41,888 nucleotides of DNA from an uncultured Bacilli bacterium (GTDB lineage: Bacteria; Bacillota_I; Bacilli_A; RF39; UBA660): the NCBI GenBank assembly GCA_947628485.1, contig CANRAA010000003.1, forward strand, positions 1 to 41,888. The letters are read 5' to 3'. Below, in pieces: positions 23,055 to 31,606 of this stretch. Numbering within the stretch: position 1 is the stretch's first letter; every line of letters starts with the position of its first letter. The notes beneath the pieces were generated by a model that saw only the letters and a program-made list of their open reading frames with translations, was not told where the DNA came from and made no database searches. The translations under genes were made by a program, and so were the position numbers.

Positions 23055-24761
23055 TTAACCTCTAACTCTTCTATTTACAGAGTTTTCATTAATTTTATTA
23101 ATCGTATATTTATCTAAATGAATAACTGGACTATCTCCTCTTAAAACTTCTTTCATATAGTAAGTTCTAATATTATTTATAACTGTTTGTAAGCTTCTAG
23201 CTCCCGTATTTAAATTATAAGCATGTTCTGAGATGGCTTCATAAGCCTCTTCATCTATTTCTAAAGTTTTACCATTCATATTAATCCATTTTTCTAATCC
23301 TATTAAAGGACTGATTGAGGACTCTTTTAAAATTCTTATTAAATCTTCTTTAGAATAATCATTGGTATGTAGGTAAGTATTAAATCTCCCAACAAGTTCT
23401 CTTTCTAAACCAATACCAATTAAATCATCAGGGGTAATACTATAATTAGACTTATCTTTATCTGTTTCTTCTGTAGCACTAAAACCTAAACTAATTTTTT
23501 TATCTTGTTTTTCTTCTCTTAAGTTCGATAATGCCCCAAGACAGACAAAAGTAAGTTTTGAGGTATCAAATTCTATTTTTTTCTTATCAAATAGATTATC
23601 TCCGACATCAATTGTATATTTACCACCACCAAGGAAGTCTAAAAGTTGTTGTTGAACAGCTTTTTTCATTTCTAAGCCATCTTTTGAAGTGGCTAGTTTA
23701 TCAAGTTCATCTAAAACAACAATTCCTCTTTGGGCTAAACTGACATTATCGCCGGCTTTATGGTATAAATCAACTAAAGTATCGGTAACATCTCCTCCTA
23801 CATAACCCGTTGAAGAATAATTAACAATGGAAGTAGCCGTAAAAGGAATATTTAACTTTTTCGTTATTTCTCTTGTAATGGCTGTTTTACCTGTTCCCGT
23901 TGGACCATCTAAAAAGATAATTGATCTTTCCCCATCAGATAATTCTTCTAAAGAGGCTAGTTGTTGATTATTAACAATGTTATAAAATAAATTTTCAGTA
24001 GTTTCTTCTTGGCCAATAAACTTTTTTAAAATGTCCTCTAAGATTTGCCATAAATGACTTTTATCTTTACCTAAAAATCCTACTGGCATAAGTTCCGGAT
24101 CAGGTAAATCTTCAGGTATTTTTTGTAAATATTTATCATATTTCTTTGGCTTATCTAAAACTTTACTTTCCAATATTTTTTCTGGTATTTCCTTTATTTT
24201 TTCTCTTTCTTGTTTACTTAAAGGGGTTACTAATTCGTTTTGAAGTAAATATTCTTCTAATTTTCTAAATATCGAATGTTTACTAAAAGTTAAACAATTT
24301 AAATTACATTTTTGAGATAATAAGTTATAAAAATTGGCCTCACTAAAGTTAGTAAATCCTAAAGATAAATAAAGTAATTCAGGACAAATTTTATTAATGC
24401 GATATCTAGAGCCTAAATTAATAATCATTTCTCTAAAAATAGAGACCATATTACTATTTGCATAAACCAAGTCATAATCTTCTTTATTTGGTAGTTTTTT
24501 TAGTTCATCTTGTCCTAAATTAACAAAAGACATAAGTCTATTTAAATTAATATCTGAAGATTCATACAAATAATCTTTAATTTTACTATTAGTAAAAAAA
24601 CCTCCTAAGAAAAAGGCCATAGCTACTTTATCTTTATCACTTAAAGTGTAACTAATTTTTTGAGAAGTATATGTTTTCTTAATTGTTTTATCTTTAATTG
24701 CCACATATATATCTGTTACTCTTTGAATATAATTACTACATCCTTCATAATCATGTTCCAT
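23055..24761 (-). CDS. ClpX-like AAA+ ATPase with unusual N-terminal domain
   Basis: 568 aa. The AAA+ core (about residues 240-540) follows ClpX: Walker A GPTGTGKT, GYVGGDV, Walker B IVVLDELDK, a sensor region with FVCLGA, an arginine region LERELVGRF, and sensor 2 NTGARSLQTVI. An ISLGF motif falls where ClpX has its IGF loop, the contact with ClpP, so it may unfold substrates for ClpP. The N-terminal 240 residues lack the ClpX zinc finger; they contain a helical domain and a basic segment (KKYDKYLQKIPEDLPDPE). This is probably a specialised unfoldase rather than housekeeping ClpX. A GGGGG ribosome site and an extended -10 precede it. Confidence 0.85.
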   Translation of the reverse strand: MEHDYEGCSNYIQRVTDIYVAIKDKTIKKTYTSQKISYTLSDKDKVAMAFFLGGFFTNSKIKDYLYESSDINLNRLMSFVNLGQDELKKLPNKEDYDLVYANSNMVSIFREMIINLGSRYRINKICPELLYLSLGFTNFSEANFYNLLSQKCNLNCLTFSKHSIFRKLEEYLLQNELVTPLSKQEREKIKEIPEKILESKVLDKPKKYDKYLQKIPEDLPDPELMPVGFLGKDKSHLWQILEDILKKFIGQEETTENLFYNIVNNQQLASLEELSDGERSIIFLDGPTGTGKTAITREITKKLNIPFTATSIVNYSSTGYVGGDVTDTLVDLYHKAGDNVSLAQRGIVVLDELDKLATSKDGLEMKKAVQQQLLDFLGGGKYTIDVGDNLFDKKKIEFDTSKLTFVCLGALSNLREEKQDKKISLGFSATEETDKDKSNYSITPDDLIGIGLERELVGRFNTYLHTNDYSKEDLIRILKESSISPLIGLEKWINMNGKTLEIDEEAYEAISEHAYNLNTGARSLQTVINNIRTYYMKEVLRGDSPVIHLDKYTINKINENSVNRRVRG

Positions 24762-24784
24762 TTTTTATTCCCCCAGTGCTAGAT

Positions 24785-24793
24785 ATTATATCA
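24785..24793 (-). promoter_or_regulatory. Extended -10 promoter of the ClpX-like operon
   Basis: Read on the minus strand: TGATATAAT, about 25 nt before the start codon. No clear -35. Confidence 0.5.
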
Positions 24794-24849
24794 CATTTTG
24801 GCTAAATTTAAATATTTAATTGTAATTTATTTTAATAATTGTTATACTT

Positions 24850-24855
24850 TATAAT
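24850..24855 (+). promoter_or_regulatory. -10 box of the CmpB-like/ugtP-like operon
   Basis: TATAAT ends only 10 nt before the ATG at 24866, so the transcript would be nearly leaderless. This is also why the TTG at 24839, which lies upstream of this box, is not accepted as a start. Confidence 0.45.
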
Positions 24856-24865
24856 AGTGAGTTGT

Positions 24866-25492
24866 ATGAAGGAATTAAGATTTTATGATTATTTTTATAT
24901 CTTTATTATAGGAAGTGTGTTTGGTTGGATATTTGAAGGCATTGGTTCAATTGTAATTGATCATTTACTTCTTAACCATTCCGCTTTAGTTTTAGGACCC
25001 ATTAATGCCATTTATGGATTTGGGGCATGTTTCCTAACTTTAATGCTTTATAAAAAACAAAAAGCCAATGTTTTAGAAATATTTTTAATATCCGTTATTG
25101 GTTGTTCAATACTTGAATACTTTATGAGTTGGGGTATGGAATTAGTCGTTGGATTTCCGGCTTGGAATTATTCGAAATTTTTTATGAATTTAAATGGTCG
25201 AATTTGTTTACAATATTCTTTAATGTGGGGTGTTTTAGGAGTCATTTATATTAAATATATTTTCCCCTTACTCCAAAAATTTATTGCTAAAATTAATCCT
25301 AAATGGGGTAACATTATAATGAAAGTTTTAATTGTATTTTTAGTATTTGATATCATTTTAACATCATTTGCGGTAATGCGAGCCCATTCTTTTGATAAAG
25401 GAATAGAACCGCATAATAGTTTTGAAAAATTTTTAGATAAAACCTTTAATCGAGATTATTTAAAAAATATGTATGGAAACAATTGGGAGTAG
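24866..25492 (+). CDS. CmpB-like putative ABC-transporter type IV membrane protein
   Basis: 208 aa from the ATG at 24866. About five hydrophobic helices. Motifs of the PF06541/COG4905 family are visible: GSVFGWIFEGIGS, LGPINAIYGFGA, LEYFMSWGMELV, AWNYSKFFMNLNGRICL and WGVLGVIYI. The family is annotated as putative ABC transporter permease, but no ATPase partner is nearby and its real function is unknown. It sits 3 nt before the glycolipid glucosyltransferase gene, so a role in membrane-lipid or envelope handling is plausible. Confidence 0.8.
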   Translation: MKELRFYDYFYIFIIGSVFGWIFEGIGSIVIDHLLLNHSALVLGPINAIYGFGACFLTLMLYKKQKANVLEIFLISVIGCSILEYFMSWGMELVVGFPAWNYSKFFMNLNGRICLQYSLMWGVLGVIYIKYIFPLLQKFIAKINPKWGNIIMKVLIVFLVFDIILTSFAVMRAHSFDKGIEPHNSFEKFLDKTFNRDYLKNMYGNNWE

Positions 25493-25495
25493 ATT

Positions 25496-26587
25496 ATGAA
25501 AGTTTTGATATTAACCTGTAATACTGGAGGCGGACACACAAGTTGTGCTAAATATATTGCGGAAGAATTAAATATGAATGATATTCATGCCGATGTTTGC
25601 AATTATTTAGAGTTAGTTGGGGAAAATATTGCCCGGATTATTGAAAAATTATATTTAGACTCTACGAAAGGTAATGGGACAATTTTTAAAGGTGTCTATC
25701 GAATTGGTGAAATTTATAATAAAAGTAATATTATAAGTCCGGTTTATTTACTTAATAAGATGGCTAAAGAAAAAATTAGTAATTATATTAAAGATAATGG
25801 TTATGATTTAACAATTTGTACTCATTTATTTCCAAGTATGGCTTTAACGGAAATTAAAAAAGAAGAGAATATTAAATTTATTAATGTGGCTACCGATTAT
25901 GAATGCATTCCTTTTTGGAATGAAACTAATCCCGATACTTTCGTAATTCCTAGTCCTAATTTAACGAATGAATTTGTGAAAAAGGGATTTGCCAAAGATA
26001 TTATTTTACCGATTGGAATACCGGTTTCTACCAATTTTCGTTTAAAACATGAGGAAATAGATATTCCTAAAGATAAAGAATATATTTTACTAACCTCGGG
26101 AAGTATGGGTTTTGGTAATATGAAAAATTTAGTTAATGAAATCTTAAAAGAAATCAAAGATTATTATTTAGTTGTTATCTGTGGTAATAATGAAAAGTTA
26201 AAAGGAATATTAGATAAAATAGATAATCCTAATTTAATTGTGGTTGGTTTTACGAAAAATATGAGTGAATACATGCAACACAGTAAAGTAGTTATTACTA
26301 AACCAGGAGGCCTTACTACTAGTGAAGTAGTTACTCTTCGTAAACCTTTAATTCATATGATGCCAATACCAGGTGTCGAAAACTACAATGCCAACTTTTT
26401 TGCAAGTAATGGTATGAGTCTAAAGGCTAAGAATATTGAAGAAGTACTTACCTGCTTAAAAAAATTATTAAAAGATGATAAGTTACAAAAAAATATGATA
26501 AAGAAACAAAAAGAATTAATTAAAGAAAATTCTTGTGAATTATTAGTCGAATATATTAAAGATAATTATATGAAAAAAAGTGCTTAA
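25496..26587 (+). CDS. UgtP/MGDG-synthase-like glycosyltransferase
   Basis: 363 aa, GT-B fold. The N-terminal MGDG-synthase domain begins MKVLILTCNTGGGHTSCAKYI, and the C-terminal nucleotide-sugar site is seen as GSMGFGNMKNLV, VICGNNEKL and ITKPGGLTTSE. These are the marks of processive diacylglycerol glucosyltransferases (UgtP/YpfP) and plant MGDG synthases, which add hexose from UDP-sugar to diacylglycerol at the membrane face. It probably makes glycolipids or the lipoteichoic-acid anchor. Co-transcribed with the CmpB-like gene. Its last codons (KKSA stop) lie inside a 27-bp repeat found inverted at 29778. Confidence 0.88.
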   Translation: MKVLILTCNTGGGHTSCAKYIAEELNMNDIHADVCNYLELVGENIARIIEKLYLDSTKGNGTIFKGVYRIGEIYNKSNIISPVYLLNKMAKEKISNYIKDNGYDLTICTHLFPSMALTEIKKEENIKFINVATDYECIPFWNETNPDTFVIPSPNLTNEFVKKGFAKDIILPIGIPVSTNFRLKHEEIDIPKDKEYILLTSGSMGFGNMKNLVNEILKEIKDYYLVVICGNNEKLKGILDKIDNPNLIVVGFTKNMSEYMQHSKVVITKPGGLTTSEVVTLRKPLIHMMPIPGVENYNANFFASNGMSLKAKNIEEVLTCLKKLLKDDKLQKNMIKKQKELIKENSCELLVEYIKDNYMKKSA

Positions 26588-26601
26588 ATTTAAGCGATTA
26601 G
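26575..26601 (+). repeat. Inverted repeat, left copy, flanking surface locus 2
   Basis: 27 bp, 25 identical to the reverse complement of 29778-29804. It spans the last codons and stop of the ugtP-like gene. Its core TTAAATTTAA is itself palindromic. Confidence 0.75.
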
Positions 26602-26724
26602 GATATTTCAAAAAAAAGAGATGAGTTATTTAATTTATAATTCTTAAGAATTTAATAAATGGAGTGAAAGGAAATTTCATTCTTTTTTAATGGTGTTGTG
26701 TTTGTAAATTCACATTATGAGATA

Positions 26725-26845
26725 TTGACTAATGTCGTTAATTGGTATATTATTTAAATATAAGGTACATAAATACGACAACAATAATATGGTATATAAA
26801 ATATAAATATATACCATATTAATAATGAAATTTATATTCGGTATT
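26725..26845 (+). promoter_or_regulatory. Promoter and leader of surface locus 2
   Basis: TTGACT (26725-26730), 17 bp, TATTAT (26748-26753). The leader has a perfect 14-bp hairpin (26785-26798 with 26808-26821) and then TTCGGTATT at 26837, exactly 32 nt before the ATG at 26869. Locus 1 has the same order: TTGACTAAT promoter, hairpin, and TTCGGTATT 32 nt before its ATG. The XRE palindromes of locus 1 are absent here. Confidence 0.65.
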
Positions 26846-26868
26846 TAAAACAAATAAGGAGAAGTAAA

Positions 26869-28334
26869 ATGGAAGAGAATAATATAAGTAATAATAACTT
26901 TAATAGAAAGAAAATGGTAAAAATAAGTATACTTGGCTTAGTAGCGTTAATTTTGGCAATCGGGGGGGGGTTACCTATGCCTACTTTACCCTAGGGGCAA
27001 TAAATAATTCAGAAGAAACAAATATAACAATTAAAACCGGAGCTAAAAAGAATATAAAATTAACTGGGGGAACAACAAATTATAAACTACATTTAGAAGT
27101 ATCTGATATGGCCCAGAATAAAATAAATTCAGTTTATTATGGGACAACAGATGTAAATAAAAATTATGAAACAGAAGAAGAAAAAGGAACAATAATATTA
27201 GGTAATATAGAAACTGAAGGAAGTTTAGTAGATGAATATACATGTAATGCCACAGTTAATATAGCATTAGATGGAGAAATGCAAAGTGCATTAAAAGATA
27301 ATGATTTAGTATTAGTAATAACTCAAGGAGAAACAACAAATACAATAGATTTATCAGAGGATATAACATCTCCTACTTTTTCGTTTGATTTAAAACAAAT
27401 AGAGCCAATTAAAGCTTACTTAAAATTTACAAATCAAGAAACCAATCAAAGTGGAATAGCCGGAAAAGAATTAAACATAACAATTAATATAAATGATTTT
27501 GCATGTGAGATAAAAAAGAGTGCTTTACCAGTATTAAAAAGTACCACATCACCAGAGTATTTAAAAGAAGCAGTAGAAAATGATGAACTTTTAAGATATG
27601 TAGGAACAGCAACCGATGCCAACGAACATAGATTAAATAATTATATATGTTTTGGAACAACTGATAAAAGTACATGCACAGAAAATCCCGATACATACAT
27701 GTATCGAATCATAGGAATAACAACCGAAAATGTAAATAGAGATTTAGGACTTGTTCCAAATCAAATAAAGATAATAAAAGCAACACCATCAAATACAAGC
27801 CAAGCATGGTCAACAGATTATGAAACAGATATAGATTGGGATAATGAGAGTAATACCGTAAAAATATATTTAAATAGCATATTCATGGAAACAATAACAA
27901 AGTTAGTAGGACCACATAATTGGAGTGATTTAATAACAAGTCAACAATGGTACAAAGGAGATAATACAAGTGCAAGTAGTAGTGAAATAGAAGTAAAAAC
28001 ATTAACAACAAGTAGTTATAAAATAGGCTTAATGTATGCCAGTGATTATATAAATGCAGGTCCAAATACTTATTCAGATAGTTTAAATAATTGGTTATTC
28101 ATCCAAAACGGCTGGAATGGAAATACTGAAGAAAATGAATGGACAATGAGTAGGTATGGCAAGAACAGCTACGACGGTTACAGTGCGTGGTATGTGGGGG
28201 CGGGCGCCACCTTGAACGATGCTGGTGTACATTGGGATACGCCTGTAGTCCGTCCCGTCTTCTATTTAATACCAAATATAACCTTAACAGGTGAAGGAAC
28301 AGAAACAAGTCCATTTATAATAAGTGAGGAGTAA
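26869..28334 (+). CDS. DUF6273-like surface protein, out of frame at a G9 tract
   Basis: The ATG at 26869 has an AAGGAG site and encodes a basic start plus a hydrophobic helix. The frame then runs into a run of nine G (26962-26970) and stops at a TAG about 25 nt later. The long frame that continues the protein (GVTYAYFTL..., to 28334) is offset. Seven or ten G would join them, and with seven the anchor aligns without gaps to the paralogue at 28339 (ILAIGGVTYAYF against ILSVVGVSYAFF). The downstream part has the same ectodomain and C-terminal lectin-like domain (YRIIGITTEN, GLMYASDYINAG, NWLFIQNG, EWTMS, VVRPVFYL). It is either phase-variable and off, or a homopolymer sequencing error. Confidence 0.75.
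28151..28260 (+). other. GC-rich hypervariable block, copy 2
   Basis: 63 of 110 bases are G or C by hand count (57%). Same position in the gene as copy 1, between EWTMS and VRPVFYL, but with a different amino acid sequence. Only GTGCGTGG and the flanks are shared. Confidence 0.8.
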
Positions 28335-28338
28335 GAAG

Positions 28339-29724
28339 ATGAATAAAAATAATAAAAGAATTATAATTATATCTACAATAGTATTAGTAATAGCCTTAAT
28401 TTTATCAGTAGTGGGAGTTTCTTATGCTTTCTTTAACTTACAAATAAATGGTGAAGATACAACAACTAAAATAGAAATATCAACGGGAGATGCTAATGGA
28501 ATAATATTATCAGGTAAAGTAGAAAACTTTCATATAACAGTAGATGCCGATGATATGGCTTATAATAATATGGGGTATTATTATGCAACAAATGAAGATA
28601 AAAATTATGTCAAAAATAAAGAAGATGGGATAAAAGAATTAGGAACAATAGAAATAAAGGGAGCATTAGAAAAACCAAATACATGTGATGCTACAATAAA
28701 AGTAGAGTTAACATCTAGTATATTAGAAAGTATTCAAGAAGGAGACTTTACCTTAGGTTTAATATATGGGAGTAATGAAACAGAAATAGATTTAAAGAAC
28801 ATACCTAGTGATGGAACAATTATAGAATTTGAACTTGATGGTAAAACAAGTCCATCATATATACAAGCCTATTTAAAATTAAATAATGCCAATAGAGATC
28901 AATCATATTTAGCAAGTCAAGAAATAAATGTAAAAGTAAATGTAGAAGATTTTATGTGTGAAGCAAGTGATGGCATACCACCACTTGAAATGTTAAAACA
29001 AACAGGTGGAGAAGTATTTGCAGGTGGAGGAGATCATACAACATTAGTGGATGAATTATATAGATATGTAGGGACATATGAAGAAGTTACAAACAACTAT
29101 ATATGTTTAGGGAAAACATTTAAAGATACATGTCAAGATGGAGAAAACATGTACAGGATAATTGGGATAACAGAAGATGGAAAATTAAAAGTAATAAAGG
29201 CAAAAAAATATGGAACAAATCAAAGATGGTTTAGTAGTAGTTCAAATAGTGAAAATTGGGGTTCAACAGAGGTATACACATATTTAAATAGTACATTTTA
29301 TAAATCATTAGATAAAAGAATACAAGGATTAATAGATAATTATACATGGAAAATGGAATATAGCAATAGTTATCCATGGGGGAGTGCAATAGTAACAAGT
29401 GAAGGAACAGTAACAGCAAATATAGGTTTAATTTATGCCAGTGATTATGTAAATGCATATAAAGATTTTTCGCTAGAAAACTGGTTATTTATTTCTCATG
29501 GATTGAATGAAAATGTAGAAGAAAACGAATGGACCATGAGTAGATATGGTTATTTCGGTGATGACGACACTTATCGTGCGTGGACTGAACTTACAGATGG
29601 ATTTATGCACGGGAGTCTTGTTGATAATGCGTTTGCTGTACGCCCTGTCTTTTACATAAAACCTAATATCACCTTATCTGGTGAAGGAACAGAAAGTAAT
29701 CCATTTATAATCCATACTAAATAA
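28339..29724 (+). CDS. Surface protein with DUF6273/FGE-like variable C-terminal domain
   Basis: 461 aa from the ATG at 28339 (GAGGAG site 28326-28331; the GTG at 28324 overlaps it and is rejected). One N-terminal membrane helix (about 7-30, ending SYAFF) is followed by a beta-rich ectodomain with a Cys pair (PNTCDA and DFMCEA) and a C-terminal domain with LYRYVG, YICLGK, MYRIIGITEDGKLKVIKAKKYG, GLIYASDYVNA, NWLFISHG, EWTMSRYG and VRPVFYIKP. It is a close paralogue of the gene just upstream and, in the C-terminal half, of the one at 21145. It probably binds an extracellular ligand. Second gene of the locus-2 operon, 4 nt after the first. Confidence 0.7.
   Translation: MNKNNKRIIIISTIVLVIALILSVVGVSYAFFNLQINGEDTTTKIEISTGDANGIILSGKVENFHITVDADDMAYNNMGYYYATNEDKNYVKNKEDGIKELGTIEIKGALEKPNTCDATIKVELTSSILESIQEGDFTLGLIYGSNETEIDLKNIPSDGTIIEFELDGKTSPSYIQAYLKLNNANRDQSYLASQEINVKVNVEDFMCEASDGIPPLEMLKQTGGEVFAGGGDHTTLVDELYRYVGTYEEVTNNYICLGKTFKDTCQDGENMYRIIGITEDGKLKVIKAKKYGTNQRWFSSSSNSENWGSTEVYTYLNSTFYKSLDKRIQGLIDNYTWKMEYSNSYPWGSAIVTSEGTVTANIGLIYASDYVNAYKDFSLENWLFISHGLNENVEENEWTMSRYGYFGDDDTYRAWTELTDGFMHGSLVDNAFAVRPVFYIKPNITLSGEGTESNPFIIHTK
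29541..29650 (+). other. GC-rich hypervariable block, copy 3
   Basis: 49 of 110 bases are G or C by hand count (45%), less extreme than copies 1 and 2 but clearly above the flanks. It encodes a third, unrelated loop sequence in the same place. Confidence 0.65.
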
Positions 29725-29777
29725 TATTTATTAAGACATATAAAAAAACAAACAGGTTTTACCTATTTGTCAACAAT

Positions 29778-29804
29778 CTAAGTGCTTAAATTTAAGCACT
29801 TTTT
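29778..29804 (-). repeat. Inverted repeat, right copy, flanking surface locus 2
   Basis: Reverse complement matches 26575-26601 at 25 of 27 positions. It includes the last codons (KSA stop) of the minus-strand CFI-box gene, and its hairpin with a T run could also terminate plus-strand transcription. Confidence 0.75.
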
Positions 29805-30388
29805 AAAGGTCCAAAATTTTTTACTAATCTTCTTCCTTTTCCTAAAGTACGAGCCTCATATTCCATATCTCTTTTAGGACTAACTAGTTCAATATTAAAT
29901 GTTTCACATAAAGTTTCCACCATATTTTTATAAATTTTAACAGCTTCTTCAACATAACCTTCTCTAATTGCATAAATACAAGGAATTAAGAAACTATCAA
30001 GTAATTTTTTGGAATAATCATAACTATTTTCCATATTCTTTAAATGATTACTTATTTCAGGACCAACTATATCATATTGTAAAAGTAAATTAGTATATTT
30101 AAAATCACATTTTAAAATGTTTTCTCTAAATAATCTTAAAATACTTAATATTTCACAATCATCACTATAACCTAAAATATCACATATCATCGTAGTTATA
30201 TAGCAGCCAGTTGGTTTAAATTCACTACTACTGGAAGTTGATTTAACCTCTTCTCTTGAATGATCTTTACAACTATCAGTTGGACATTTCCAACTACCAT
30301 TATTTTTACATTTATGCATATTAGAATTCATATAATATGTACTGTTTCGGTCGTACCAATCACAATTTGAACAACATAATGTTGCCAT
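29792..30388 (-). CDS. CFI-box-CTERM-type cysteine-rich protein
   Basis: 198 aa from the ATG at 30388, directly preceded by an AAAGGGGA site; the upstream TTG at 30406 is rejected. The first 45 residues hold a cysteine cluster ([21 protein letters not shown]) that looks like a small zinc ribbon. A short low-complexity serine linker precedes a [17 protein letters not shown] segment with the following LRLFRENIL, which resembles the CFI-box domain. That domain is common in gut Bacillota and its function is unknown. The promoter is shared back-to-back with the AAA+ gene at 30473, suggesting a functional link. Confidence 0.65.
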   Translation of the reverse strand: MATLCCSNCDWYDRNSTYYMNSNMHKCKNNGSWKCPTDSCKDHSREEVKSTSSSSEFKPTGCYITTMICDILGYSDDCEILSILRLFRENILKCDFKYTNLLLQYDIVGPEISNHLKNMENSYDYSKKLLDSFLIPCIYAIREGYVEEAVKIYKNMVETLCETFNIELVSPKRDMEYEARTLGKGRRLVKNFGPLKSA

Positions 30389-30417
30389 AATAATATCCCC
30401 TTTCAAAAGCGATATAT

Positions 30418-30457
30418 ATTATACAATGTTTTTCTTTTTTGTCAAGTATGGTATAAT
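30418..30457. promoter_or_regulatory. Divergent promoters
   Basis: Minus strand: TTGACA (30440-30445) and TATAAT (30418-30423) with 16 bp between. Plus strand: extended -10 TGGTATAAT ending at 30457, 15 nt before the ATG at 30473. The two promoters almost abut, so polymerase binding should compete. Confidence 0.7.
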
Positions 30458-30472
30458 AAGATTGGTGATAGT

Positions 30473-31393
30473 ATGAACGAAGAAATTCTTTCTTTAATTG
30501 ATGTCTATGGCGAAAATTTAACTGAAAAAGAATATATAACAGATCCGGCCATAGCAAGAGATAACGAAATCAAAGAGGCTATTTTAACTTTACTTACGCC
30601 CGAGAAAAGTGCTCTTTTAGTTGGTAAAGCTGGGATTGGTAAAACGGCCATTGTGGAAGGTATTGCTTATCGTATTCAAAAAAATGAAGTACCGGATGCC
30701 CTTAAGGGTTGGACAGTTATTAAAATAAATGTGGCCAGTTTAATTGGAACGACAACCAATGAAAAAGATACTCAAAGTAAACTTGATGCAATAATAAGGG
30801 AAATAGTCGCTCGGGAAAAAACCATTCTTTTTATTGATGAAACCCATCTCCTTGTTAATAGAAGTGGCGGTATTGACTTTGCTAACCTTTTAAAACCGAG
30901 TTTAGATAGAGGTTTAATTAAAATGATCGGGGCCACTACCCAAGAAGAATATGAAACTTATATTTTAAGAGATAGAGCTTTCTTAAGAAGATTTCAAAAG
31001 ATTGAAGTTAAAGAAACCGATAAACCAACTACAGTTAAAATACTTATGGGTACTATTCCAAAGCTAGAAAAACAAATTGGGGTAAAAATTAACTACAAAC
31101 CATTTCAAATTGAAAAATTTATGAAATTTATTGTCGAAATGACTGATGAATATAAAAGAGTATATGAAATTTCCAGTAGATATCCTGATATTTGTTTAAC
31201 AATTGTGGCTAATGCCTTTACTTTTGCTTTATATGATAATGAAAAGACAGTTACAACCAAACATTTTTATAAAGCTATTTGTAATTGTAAAAGTGTTTAT
31301 CCGGATGTTTTACAAAAAGAAATTCCGCGGTTTGTTCAAGAATTTAGTGAATTTATTCGCGCTGAAAATGTTAATTTAAATGATAAGGGCTAG
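30473..31393 (+). CDS. Single-domain ClpA/ClpB-type AAA+ ATPase
   Basis: 306 aa, equal to one nucleotide-binding domain of Clp/Hsp100 proteins. It shows Walker [20 protein letters not shown] (about 58-70), Walker [12 protein letters not shown] (about 122-132), a sensor-1-like [13 protein letters not shown], and arginine fingers [13 protein letters not shown]. This matches NBD1 of ClpA/B, including a C-terminal helical part. The N-domain, coiled-coil insertion and NBD2 are missing, so it cannot be a normal disaggregase and may act as an oligomeric switch with a partner such as the divergent CFI-box protein. A terminator begins at the stop codon. Confidence 0.85.
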   Translation: MNEEILSLIDVYGENLTEKEYITDPAIARDNEIKEAILTLLTPEKSALLVGKAGIGKTAIVEGIAYRIQKNEVPDALKGWTVIKINVASLIGTTTNEKDTQSKLDAIIREIVAREKTILFIDETHLLVNRSGGIDFANLLKPSLDRGLIKMIGATTQEEYETYILRDRAFLRRFQKIEVKETDKPTTVKILMGTIPKLEKQIGVKINYKPFQIEKFMKFIVEMTDEYKRVYEISSRYPDICLTIVANAFTFALYDNEKTVTTKHFYKAICNCKSVYPDVLQKEIPRFVQEFSEFIRAENVNLNDKG

Positions 31394-31409
31394 AAAATAG
31401 CCTTTTTTT
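31385..31409 (+). terminator. Terminator of the AAA+ gene
   Basis: An 8-bp stem (one G-U) around a GAAAA loop, followed by T7. It overlaps the last codons. Confidence 0.8.
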
Positions 31410-31410
31410 C

Positions 31411-31439
31411 TTGCCTTTTTATATAATCTTTGGTATTAT
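31411..31439 (+). promoter_or_regulatory. tRNA-His promoter
   Basis: TTGCCT (31411-31416), 17 bp, then TATTAT (31434-31439) preceded by TGG (extended -10). The tRNA starts 12 nt downstream. Confidence 0.7.
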
Positions 31440-31451
31440 TTTAATTGTCAT

Positions 31452-31528
31452 GGCGGTCTTGGTGAAGTGGTTAACACGCCGGATTGTGGCTCCGGTATGC
31501 AAGGGTTCGATTCCCTTAGACCGCCCCA
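31452..31528 (+). tRNA. tRNA-His (GTG anticodon)
   Basis: Cloverleaf by eye: the 8-bp acceptor pairing GGCGGTCT with AGACCGCC includes the extra G-1:C73 pair unique to tRNA-His; the anticodon loop is TTGTGGC with GTG; the T-arm has GGTTCGATTCC; and CCA is encoded (31526-31528). Confidence 0.95.
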
Positions 31529-31538
31529 TTAGGGTAAT

Positions 31539-31563
31539 AACACACTATAAAGGTGTGTTTTTA
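31539..31563 (+). terminator. tRNA-His terminator
   Basis: AACACAC pairs with GTGTGTT across a 7-nt loop and is followed by T residues. Confidence 0.7.
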
Positions 31564-31606
31564 TATATACAAAAAAACAGACAATGTCTGTTAATTTCAA
31601 GTTTTA

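Noticed and set aside
27043-29458. Several Leu/His/Tyr-rich minus-strand open frames under the surface genes
   Set aside because: They are antisense shadows of the plus-strand coding sequence, with unnatural composition and no ribosome sites.
22089-29650. Diversity-generating retroelement variable repeats
   Set aside because: The blocks differ at all codon positions, not only where a template would have adenines, and no reverse transcriptase or template repeat is in the window. Lectin-like targets remain compatible with such a system elsewhere.
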